Assembly: GCA_002170915.1 (NCBI GenBank)
Contig: NHHQ01000130.1
Coordinates: 1 to 11,025 of the forward strand
Length of the DNA stretch: 11,025 nucleotides
Source of the DNA: Rhodospirillaceae bacterium TMED167
Lineage (GTDB): Bacteria; Pseudomonadota; Alphaproteobacteria; Rhodospirillales_A; UBA2165
Reading direction: 5' to 3'
Part shown: piece after piece, positions 6,170 through 11,025 of the stretch
How positions within the stretch are numbered: position 1 is the stretch's first letter
Layout: each line of letters begins with the position of its first letter
Notes under the pieces: model-generated
The model's database searches: none
Seen by the model: only the letters and a program-made list of their open reading frames with translations
What the model was told of the DNA's origin: nothing
Program-made: the position numbers and the translations under genes

Positions 6170-7072
6170 CTACCGGAAGGCTGTATGCGGATTTTTGCGC
6201 CACTTGTTTAATTGCTGCCGCCGTTTTTGAGCAAAGCTGGGCTTCAGGTTTTCCAACTCCGACTGCTGCTTCTGAAGCATTTTTGCTCGCCGTAATGCGG
6301 CGGTATGTCCCAAGAGGTTAGGTGATGTCCGGGCTTGGCGCCAGGCCTGCATCTGGTCCCGGGCTTTGACGTGTTTCTGTGCGCTCCCCTCGGCATCCAG
6401 CCGCGCCCGAAAGCGCGAGTTCAAAAGCGCCGTCTGGGCAACTCTTGCCTCCGGGTCCGCGTATGCGGGACTGGGAGACGGATTGAGAGGCAATCGTGCC
6501 AAGGAAACACCGCTCACTTCGCGCCAAATGCGGAGAACTTTTGTCCGGTAGTTGAGGTTCAGTTGCGGGCTTGTTGAATGATAATTTGCGGCCGCTTGAA
6601 TCCAAGAGCCAGTGGACTTCTGCAACCCCAGTAAAAAATTTTTCGCATATTCGACATTTAGAACCGGATCGAATGCCTGATCGAGACTGGCGAACGCATT
6701 GGGATGGTATTGCAAATTTATCTGCATGCAGCCCACGTCAATATTTGTCACCCCTCTGGATTGCAGCTTTTGAACGGCGTCAATCGCGTCCTGCCGGGTG
6801 GGGTAATACGTGCCCGCGCCTCCGGATGTCACTGTCCAGGGCCAGGCAAACATTTCCTTTTTCTGTGCATTCCAGCGTCCTGTCTCTGCCAGGGCGATCG
6901 ACGTCAGTAGATTTCTGGGAATGGCCGCTGCCCGTTCGTGACTGCGGGCTGCCGCATGACAGGAATTGTTTTGAAAATCAACAGGTTGCTTTGCATTGGA
7001 ATGGGTGGTGTTCACGGACAATAAGGATACCGCGAGGAGCCCGGTGACCATCAGTTTCATGAATGTTTTCAT
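6170..7072 (-). CDS. Secreted lytic transglycosylase, SLT domain, with long basic C-terminal tail
   Basis: A 300-residue periplasmic murein transglycosylase, expected to cleave the MurNAc-GlcNAc bond and leave 1,6-anhydroMurNAc. Residues 1-27 form a Sec signal peptide (MKTFMKLMVTGLLAVSLLSV core, likely cleaved after SNA). The SLT domain spans ~38-185: catalytic Glu63 in IALAETGRW, the GCMQINLQYHP motif (114-124, the G-x-MQ-I signature) and AAANYHS (160-166). The motif spacing agrees with SLT-family enzymes, including those tied to flagella or secretion systems, but no such genes are adjacent. Residues ~205-300 are rich in Arg, Lys and Gln, low in aromatic residues and likely helical. That tail may bind the polyanionic wall or a partner. 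Start at 7072 uses a weak AAGGG 10 nt upstream; Met5 (7060) is an alternative that keeps the signal. Lies 80 bp downstream of the amidohydrolase on the same strand. Confidence 0.9.
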   Translation of the reverse strand: MKTFMKLMVTGLLAVSLLSVNTTHSNAKQPVDFQNNSCHAAARSHERAAAIPRNLLTSIALAETGRWNAQKKEMFAWPWTVTSGGAGTYYPTRQDAIDAVQKLQSRGVTNIDVGCMQINLQYHPNAFASLDQAFDPVLNVEYAKNFLLGLQKSTGSWIQAAANYHSTSPQLNLNYRTKVLRIWREVSGVSLARLPLNPSPSPAYADPEARVAQTALLNSRFRARLDAEGSAQKHVKARDQMQAWRQARTSPNLLGHTAALRRAKMLQKQQSELENLKPSFAQKRRQQLNKWRKNPHTAFR

Positions 7073-7152
7073 ATTTTCAGCGCCCTTTTGCCGATCTTTT
7101 TATAAAGACAAGCAATTTCCGCGCCATTTTTTAACGACACCCGGGGGGGTGG

Positions 7153-8067
7153 TCAAAATCTTTGCAGATCGGTCAGGCCATGAAGCAGGGTCGATAACTT
7201 TTCCGCCAGGTCACCAAAGCCCTCATGTTTTTTTATGCTGACTTCGTCCATGTAGAGCGCGCGGTTGATTTCGATTTGCAGGGTGTGGACATCCTGCCGG
7301 GGGCGTCCGTAGTGGCGCGTGGTGTATCCGCCGGAATAGGGATTGTTGCGGCGGACCCTTAATCCAAGCCCGGTCAGCCGTTCGTCGATGAAATTTATCA
7401 GCTCCGGCGCACAGGAGGTCCCATGATTGTTGCCGAGGACAATGTCGATCCGCTTGCGGCCAGGGTCGTTTTCGAGAGGGCCGCCGGTTGAGGGCATGGA
7501 ATGGCAGTCCACCAAGATACATCTACCAAACGCTTCTTTTGTCTCGCTGATGAGCTCCTGTAGTGCAGTATGATAGGGCTTATAGACATTCTCTATCCGC
7601 CATTGGATCTCGGCAAACGTGAGTTTATGACGATAAATTTCTTCGCCGTTTGTGACGATGCGTGCAACCGTTCCCAATCCAGCGGAGACCCGTACGCTGT
7701 TTGTGGTGACGTAGCCTGGCAGGGCCTCGTCAAACATACTGGGGTCAAGTTCATAAGCTTCTCGGTTGGGGTCCAGATAAGCACGGGGATAACGCGCCGC
7801 GAGCAGCGGCGCTCCCACATTAGGGGCGCCAGCGAAGAGCTCATCGACAAAACTGTCTTCGGACCGGCGCAATCGAATCGGGTCGAGCCGGGAAGCCTTC
7901 ACAAACGCGCTGGGGTAATCCCGTCCGCTGTGAGGCGACGCGAACACAAACGGGATGGTTTTGCGATCTGGGTGGTAAATTTTAATCGGTGTGCCGATCG
8001 GAGCTGGTTGGTCTTTTGCTGATCCGGCGCTTGCCGTTTTTGTGCGTATGTTTACAAACTCATCCAA
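7153..8067 (-). CDS. N-formylglutamate amidohydrolase family protein
   Basis: A 304-residue zinc-dependent hydrolase of the N-formylglutamate deformylase family, whose known members convert N-formyl-L-glutamate to glutamate and formate at the end of one histidine degradation route. Visible motifs: FASPHSGRDYP (42-52), the metal-region segment LVDCHSMPS (185-193), NNPYSGGYTTRHYG (241-254) and LQIEINRALYMD (263-274), all characteristic. No hut genes are nearby, so a role in histidine breakdown is not supported by context and a related N-acyl-amino-acid substrate is possible. The start is a TTG at 8067: an in-frame TGA stop lies six codons upstream and no ATG or GTG exists before the conserved core. 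AGTGAG lies 6 nt before the TTG. The transglycosylase follows on the same strand after 80 bp. Confidence 0.92.
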   Translation of the reverse strand: MDEFVNIRTKTASAGSAKDQPAPIGTPIKIYHPDRKTIPFVFASPHSGRDYPSAFVKASRLDPIRLRRSEDSFVDELFAGAPNVGAPLLAARYPRAYLDPNREAYELDPSMFDEALPGYVTTNSVRVSAGLGTVARIVTNGEEIYRHKLTFAEIQWRIENVYKPYHTALQELISETKEAFGRCILVDCHSMPSTGGPLENDPGRKRIDIVLGNNHGTSCAPELINFIDERLTGLGLRVRRNNPYSGGYTTRHYGRPRQDVHTLQIEINRALYMDEVSIKKHEGFGDLAEKLSTLLHGLTDLQRF

Positions 8068-8200
8068 GGCCGACTCACTATTTCAGGTGCTGGGCACGCT
8101 TACATTATTCACATCATCGATCGTTGCCCACACTACATCCGCAAGGGTGACAGGTAAATGAGGTACGGGTATTTTTGAACCAAGCGCGCCAAACCGGCCC

Positions 8201-8230
8201 TTGCACAATCGTGAAAATTCAATATATATC
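8201..8230 (+). promoter_or_regulatory. Candidate promoter of tRNA-Val
   Basis: TTGCAC (8201-8206) with TATATA (8223-8228, 16-nt spacer) or TATATC (8225-8230, 18-nt spacer). It is placed about 60 bp ahead of the tRNA and gives a leader of about 54 nt. The remainder of 8068-8289 shows nothing else I can assign. Confidence 0.45.
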
Positions 8231-8289
8231 GCCTACTTACCCGGCGGCCCCAACGCGGTAACCGCCAGGCGCAATACGCAAATGGTGAA

Positions 8290-8364
8290 GGGCGCGTAGC
8301 TCAGTGGGAGAGCACTGTGTTGACATCGCAGGGGTCGTTGGTTCAATCCCAACCGTGCCCACCA
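8290..8364 (+). tRNA. tRNA-Val (anticodon GAC)
   Basis: The cloverleaf is complete. The acceptor stem is GGGCGCG with CGTGCCC, containing one G-T pair. The D-arm is GCTCAGTGGGAGAGC. The anticodon stem CTGTG/CGCAG encloses loop TTGACAT, so the anticodon is GAC (valine, reading GUC/GUU). The T-arm is GTTGG-TTCAATC-CCAAC. The discriminator A (8361) is followed by an encoded CCA at 8362-8364. No T-rich terminator follows. The integrase remnant begins 79 bp downstream, in the arrangement usual for elements that insert at a tRNA 3' end. Confidence 0.97.
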
Positions 8365-8412
8365 TTACTTTCAATGACTTAGCAGAATGTCTGATTCGAG
8401 TTGAATCAACTT

Positions 8413-8430
8413 TGTCACAATCGTGTCACA
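8413..8430 (+). repeat. Tandem TGTCACA repeat, 11-bp period
   Basis: TGTCACA occurs at 8413-8419 and 8424-8430, in direct orientation one helical turn apart, between the tRNA 3' end and the integrase remnant. Such phased repeats suit arm-type recombinase sites or excisionase/regulator sites of an integrated element. The assignment is inference. Confidence 0.35.
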
Positions 8431-8443
8431 GTGAGGTTCAGCT

Positions 8444-8577
8444 ATGGCTACCTTTAGGAAAAGAAAAAAGGGCTGAAACGTTCAGATCGGACGTTCTAGC
8501 TCCCCAACTTGTCAAAAATATTCTCGCTAAAATCAGAAGCCAAAATCTGGACATGGGAAATTGAACTAAAGATGTAA
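8444..8577 (+). pseudogene. Remnant of a tyrosine recombinase (phage/island integrase) N-terminus
   Basis: ATG 8444 opens MATFRKRKKG and then stops at TGA 8474-8476. MATFRKR is the classic start of many proteobacterial integrases. Shifting by one base in the A-run at 8465-8469 (frame of GGG 8470) continues GLKRSDRTF-stop-LPNLSKIF and then SLKSEAKIWTWEIELKM, ending at TAA 8575-8577. This aligns residue for residue with the usual integrase pattern G-W-x-A-x-I-R-R-K-G-x-P-x-x-S-K-T-F-S-T-K-x-E-A-x-x-W-A-x-E-I-E. About 44 codons of the N-terminal arm-binding region are thus recognisable. They are broken by one frameshift and an in-frame TAG. The core-binding and catalytic domains are gone. It sits 79 bp after tRNA-Val, as expected for an integrase beside its attL. 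Confidence 0.72.
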
Positions 8578-8792
8578 CAGGGTATAGCCCTCTAGTCTAA
8601 ATCAGACTCTCAGAATCTGGCAGGTTGGGCCAGAAGTGGGCGACCTTGATGATACCAGGCCCGACAGAGCCAATATTCAAACAAAACCATATTTGGGTCA
8701 GTATGGTTGCCGACCTCCTCATGCCAAATTTCTCTAAAAATTTCCCGTCTTTAAGTAGTTGACCCGAAATCTAAAATGTCATAACTTTATAG

Positions 8793-8806
8793 TATGTTAT
8801 AACATA
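8793..8806 (+). repeat. 14-bp perfect palindrome TATGTTATAACATA
   Basis: Perfect dyad symmetry about 160 bp upstream of the porin start, followed by a second AACAT copy (8806-8810 region). It is the right size for the operator of a dimeric regulator. In such AT-rich DNA a chance palindrome is also possible. Confidence 0.35.
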
Positions 8807-8850
8807 ACATTATTGGTCGCTTGCCGCCTATTGACCTAAGGTAATAGCAT

Positions 8851-8900
8851 AAATGTATAAATATTAGCCATTATATTAATTGAGTAAATAGTATACATTT
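8851..8900 (+). repeat. 9-bp inverted repeat in the porin leader
   Basis: AAATGTATA (8851-8859) and TATACATTT (8892-8900) are perfect inverted arms 32 nt apart, immediately upstream of the porin. They could be a split operator or a stem in the mRNA leader, if transcription starts upstream. Confidence 0.35.
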
Positions 8901-8963
8901 TGCATGGTTGTGGCTAAGCTTAAGCCTCTCAGTGTCTCCGCGAAAAAATTATGGAAAAGCAAA

Positions 8964-10091
8964 ATGAAAAAAGTACTTTTTGGTTCTACAATCTTAACTG
9001 CTACTGCGGTTCTCAGTCTTTCGACCTCAAGCATCGAGGCTCAAGAAAAAGCAAAACCACTTCAAATATCGGTAGGTGGTTTTTTTAACTCGGTTATCGG
9101 GTTCGCAGACCAAAGTGATAGTTTTGAAAATGATACCGGAACTCCTGGGTTAGAACCCGGATATGATTCGTTTAATATTTATAACGACTCTGAAATTCAC
9201 TTCACCGGTTCAACAAAGTTGGATAATGGTATTGGTGTAGAGGTCCATGTCGAATTAGAGGCCGATCAGGTTTCAGCAGGGGTAGTTGATGACTCGTTCA
9301 TGAGATTGACGGGAAGTTTTGGAGATATCCGATTTGGATCAACCGATGCTGTGACCAGTGTTTTTGCCAACACCGCTCCCGCAGTCGGAGCGACTGGTCC
9401 AAACGACGGGGATGTAGGGAATTTTATTGTTAAACCCTCCGCGGTTAGTGCAACAGCTGACACATTGTTGGGCACAGGAAATATTATGAAGGTCACTTAC
9501 CTGACCCCAACATTTAACGGGTTCCAGGCTGGTTTTTCATTCGAGCCAAGTGATTCGGACACAAATGCCATGCCTGTTACCAAGGGCGATTCAGGTACTG
9601 ATACAACAGAATACAACGTGGGGCTCTCTTACTCAGGAAAAATGGGGACTACAACTGTAGCCGCTGATATTTCCTACAAAGAGGACGTTGGCACTGATGC
9701 TAACTCAATTACAGGTATTCGAGGCGGAATATCGCTCGGTATAGGAGCATTTACAATTGGTGGTTCTTTCAAAGACATAGACCACGCTGGCACGGGTATC
9801 GAGGGAACTTCAAGTAGCTTAGAAGAAACTGGTTATGATATTGGCGCGCAATATGATTTCGGTAATACATCCGTTTCCGCTACCTACCTTCACAGTTCAA
9901 TGCCATTGGCATCAGGCACGACCGGAGACGATGAGGTTCAATCATTGTTCCTTGGGGCCTCACATAATATTAGCCCGGGAGTTGATCTACTCGGTAATGT
10001 AACCTGGACAGAGTGGAAAGACGAAGCAACCACTGATGCTAGTAATAACCAAGGATTTGCTGTTATAGGCGGCGTGGGCATCACTTTTTAG
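8964..10091 (+). CDS. Outer-membrane porin (Porin_4 / general diffusion porin type)
   Basis: A 375-residue beta-barrel porin. MKKVLFGSTILTATAVLSLS gives a Sec signal, likely cleaved after IEA (residue ~26). The mature part begins LQISVGGFFNSVIGF, the usual first barrel strand. It continues with alternating amphipathic strands and Gly/Asp/Thr-rich loops: EIHFTGSTKLDNGIGVEVHVELEAD, FMRLTGSFGDIRFGSTD (the constriction-loop region follows) and MKVTYLTPTFNGFQAGFSF. It ends GVGITF with the terminal Phe recognised by the BAM machinery. An in-frame ATG at 8904 would add 20 residues but lacks a ribosome site and precedes the signal, so 8964 is preferred; GGAAAAG upstream is a weak ribosome site. The base composition is visibly AT-richer than the genes on either side (24 G/C in 9061-9120). 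This fits acquisition with the element scar at tRNA-Val, or the codon bias of a highly expressed gene. A strong terminator follows. Confidence 0.92.
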   Translation: MKKVLFGSTILTATAVLSLSTSSIEAQEKAKPLQISVGGFFNSVIGFADQSDSFENDTGTPGLEPGYDSFNIYNDSEIHFTGSTKLDNGIGVEVHVELEADQVSAGVVDDSFMRLTGSFGDIRFGSTDAVTSVFANTAPAVGATGPNDGDVGNFIVKPSAVSATADTLLGTGNIMKVTYLTPTFNGFQAGFSFEPSDSDTNAMPVTKGDSGTDTTEYNVGLSYSGKMGTTTVAADISYKEDVGTDANSITGIRGGISLGIGAFTIGGSFKDIDHAGTGIEGTSSSLEETGYDIGAQYDFGNTSVSATYLHSSMPLASGTTGDDEVQSLFLGASHNISPGVDLLGNVTWTEWKDEATTDASNNQGFAVIGGVGITF

Positions 10092-10147
10092 AAGTACTAA
10101 AAATCCTGTTATTTAGGACTTCGAACTTCGATCAAATAACTAATTAG

Positions 10148-10196
10148 AGGCAGGTGCTCCCAAATATGGGGTACCTGTCTTTTATGTTTTATTTTT
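10148..10196 (+). terminator. Rho-independent terminator of the porin gene
   Basis: Arms AGGCAGGTGCTCC (10148-10160) and GGGGTACCTGTCT (10168-10180) form a 13-bp stem with three G-U pairs and a 7-nt loop. They are followed directly by a T-rich run (10181-10196). This is an isolated transcription unit end 57 bp after the porin stop. Confidence 0.88.
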
Positions 10197-10199
10197 AAG

Positions 10200-10211
10200 G
10201 CCCAATTGGGC
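10200..10211 (+). repeat. 12-bp palindrome GCCCAATTGGGC
   Basis: A perfect dyad just after the terminator T-tract and before two tandem hairpins, at the point where composition returns to GC-rich. It may be an operator or chance. Confidence 0.3.
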
Positions 10212-10218
10212 GATTGTT

Positions 10219-10280
10219 GCTCAATTAAAGTTGAAGCGGTTAGTAATTGAGCGAGGAAGGGGCGTCGGGCACCTTTTCCT
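10219..10280 (+). repeat. Two tandem hairpins upstream of the epimerase gene
   Basis: Hairpin 1: GCTCAATTA (10219-10227) and TAATTGAGC (10244-10252), 9 perfect pairs, 16-nt loop. Hairpin 2: AGGAAGGGG (10254-10262) and CCTTTTCCT (10272-10280), 9 pairs including two G-U, 9-nt loop. Neither has a T-tract, so they are not standard terminators. They could belong to a leader RNA, a small RNA or a regulator site. The rest of 10281-10370 shows no gene or clear promoter. Confidence 0.35.
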
Positions 10281-10370
10281 TAATGTCCCAGCCGTAACCA
10301 CCCCGGGATCATTTGGCGGGGCTGTAAGACGGAAGGCTTTACTTCGTTGGTGGGCGACCCCATTTTAGAC

Positions 10371-10388
10371 GGTCTTGAACAGGAGACC
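10371..10388 (+). promoter_or_regulatory. Small hairpin overlapping the epimerase ribosome binding site
   Basis: GGTCT (10371-10375) pairs with AGACC (10384-10388). The AGGAG ribosome site (10381-10385) lies in the loop and 3' arm, 6 nt before the GTG start. Five base pairs are weak, but they would partly hide the site. Confidence 0.25.
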
Positions 10389-10391
10389 TTC

Positions 10392-10838
10392 GTGACCGAC
10401 AAAACCCCAACTGACACGGTCCCCGTTCCGGTGACGCGGCTTGAGCATGTGGCTCTGGCGGTGCCGGACTTGGATGCTGCAATTACTTTTTTCTCGGAAA
10501 CCTTTGGCCTTACGGTGTCGGCGACGGTTGTTTCTCCGGAGCAAGGCGTGCGCATGGCCTATGTTCATCTCGGCAATGCCAAACTGGAGTTGATGGAGCC
10601 GGTCGGGGGCGCCTCGCCTATTGCGAAATTTGTGAGCCAGAACCCGTCCGGTGGCATTCACCACATCTGTGTTGAAACCGACGATGCCGACAAGGCCGTT
10701 GCAGCTGCCGGCGACGCCGGTCTCCGTGTCCTCGGGGACGGCACGGCCAAACCTGGTCATCATGGGAAAAAGCTTTTTTTCCTGCACCCGAAGGATACCC
10801 TAGGGACCTTAATGGAAATCGAAGAAGCTGACGAGTAA
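10392..10838 (+). CDS. mce: Methylmalonyl-CoA epimerase (VOC superfamily)
   Basis: A 148-residue glyoxalase-fold enzyme that interconverts (2S)- and (2R)-methylmalonyl-CoA, linking propionyl-CoA carboxylase to B12-dependent methylmalonyl-CoA mutase. Two beta-alpha-beta-beta-beta modules are visible. The first is LEHVALAVPDLDAAITFF (H19 a metal ligand), ending in LGNAKLELMEPVG. The second is GGIHHICVETDD (H90/H91), ending GTLMEIEE with the second-module Glu. GHHGKKLFFLHPKDTLGTL is strongly typical of epimerases as opposed to other VOC enzymes. A GTG start at 10392 is chosen because AGGAG (10381-10385) is correctly spaced; upstream in-frame TTG/GTG codons (10347, 10350) have no ribosome site. 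A crotonase gene begins 38 bp downstream with its own strong ribosome site, probably one operon for acyl-CoA breakdown. Confidence 0.92.
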   Translation: MTDKTPTDTVPVPVTRLEHVALAVPDLDAAITFFSETFGLTVSATVVSPEQGVRMAYVHLGNAKLELMEPVGGASPIAKFVSQNPSGGIHHICVETDDADKAVAAAGDAGLRVLGDGTAKPGHHGKKLFFLHPKDTLGTLMEIEEADE

Positions 10839-10876
10839 GCTAACCTAAAATTACATCTTACAAGAAGGAGAAACCA

Positions 10877-11025
10877 GTGATTGAGGCGACCGACTATCAG
10901 GAAATTTTGTTTGAGGTAAAAGACGACGTGGCCTGGATAACCATCAACCGCCCGGAAGTGATGAACGCCTTTCGGGAGCAGACCTTGGATGAACTGATTC
11001 ATGCCGTGCGCTCAACGCGGGAGGA
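10877..11025 (+). CDS. Crotonase-family enzyme, N-terminal fragment (3' end outside window)
   Basis: GTG at 10877 is preceded by AAGGAG (10865-10870) with 6-nt spacing, and the frame stays open to the window end (49 full codons). The translation includes YQEILFEVKDDVAWITINRP followed by EVMNAFREQTLDELIHAVRS, the standard first strands and helix of the enoyl-CoA hydratase/isomerase superfamily. NRPEVMNAF corresponds to the conserved NRP-x-x-x-NA motif. The wording around it reminds me of ring-cleaving or DHNA-CoA-synthase-like members (BadI/MenB group), but the catalytic residues lie beyond the window, so the reaction is open. Its position 38 bp behind the epimerase gene suggests joint transcription. 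Confidence 0.88.
   Translation, partial: MIEATDYQEILFEVKDDVAWITINRPEVMNAFREQTLDELIHAVRSTRE

Larger units (their letters stand above)
8578..8963. other. AT-rich gap between integrase remnant and porin
   Basis: About 386 bp without a supported gene. Composition falls toward the porin: bases 8761-8820 contain 18 G/C of 60 and 8821-8880 contain 17 of 60. Contents noted: a 41-codon unrecognised minus-strand reading frame (8597-8722), a 14-bp palindrome (8793-8806), a 9-bp inverted repeat (8851-8900), and TTGACC boxes at 8759-8764 and 8831-8836. These boxes could be -35 elements for the porin, but no well-spaced -10 stands out; TATAAA at 8856-8861 is 19 nt from the second. Confidence 0.5.

Noticed and set aside
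6571..7047. 158-codon plus-strand frame opposite the transglycosylase
   Set aside because: Shadow of the SLT gene; the sequence lacks any family pattern.
8304..8564. 86-codon plus-strand reading frame running through the tRNA
   Set aside because: Its first third is the tRNA-Val gene itself and the rest crosses the integrase remnant in the wrong frame; no ribosome site.
8904..8963. Upstream ATG for the porin
   Set aside because: Would put 20 mostly basic residues before a standard signal peptide; no ribosome site upstream.
10200..10391. Cobalamin riboswitch before the epimerase gene
   Set aside because: Only an AGGAGACCT string and a CTGTAAG-like string resemble the family; the conserved core (GCCACTG, GGGAAGG and the long P-stems) is not seen.
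10200..10400. Second attachment site (copy of the tRNA-Val 3' end) at the right edge of the AT-rich block
   Set aside because: I compared 8341-8364 with this region by eye and saw no repeat beyond a few bases; the element boundary may lie elsewhere or be lost.
1..11025. CRISPR arrays, rRNA genes, intact insertion sequences
   Set aside because: No regularly spaced repeats, rRNA-like sequence or intact transposase were seen.

Overview
The window looks like chromosomal DNA of an alphaproteobacterium, probably of the Rhodospirillales or a similar aerobic, fatty-acid- and organic-acid-using lineage. This is inferred from protein character only (alphaproteobacterial-type bifunctional beta-oxidation enzyme, Porin_4-type porin, N-formylglutamate amidohydrolase, DctP-type protein, crotonase next to methylmalonyl-CoA epimerase). 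No marker gene fixes the taxon.

Left part (1-4023, plus strand): the 3' part of a bifunctional enoyl-CoA hydratase/3-hydroxyacyl-CoA dehydrogenase is followed 13 bp later by an unusual single-chain nitrile hydratase/thiocyanate hydrolase-like protein. That protein joins a beta-subunit N-terminal domain to a complete alpha-type domain with the CTLCSC metal site, and lacks the beta C-terminal half. After a 184-bp gap comes a 3-hydroxyisobutyrate dehydrogenase-family reductase.

Middle part (4033-8067): a small ABM-domain protein (minus) and a DctP-like TRAP substrate-binding protein with no signal peptide (plus) diverge from a 129-bp gap that appears to hold two promoters with overlapping -35 hexamers. 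The DctP-like gene converges on a SAM-dependent methyltransferase, and the two stop codons share the bases CTAA. Upstream of the methyltransferase on the same strand are a secreted SLT-type lytic transglycosylase with a long basic tail and an N-formylglutamate amidohydrolase.

Right part (8068-10200): a tRNA-Val(GAC) gene is followed within 80 bp by the decayed N-terminus of a tyrosine recombinase (integrase). Then comes visibly AT-rich DNA with several inverted repeats and an AT-rich outer-membrane porin gene ending in a strong intrinsic terminator. This has the look of the scar of an element integrated at a tRNA gene, although no second attachment site was found.

Right end (10200-11025): GC content rises again. 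After two tandem hairpins come a methylmalonyl-CoA epimerase gene (GTG start) and the first 49 codons of a crotonase-family gene, probably one operon and again acyl-CoA metabolism. The most unusual items are the beta-N/alpha nitrile-hydratase-like fusion, the signal-less orphan DctP-like protein with its shared divergent promoter region, and the tRNA-Val/integrase scar.
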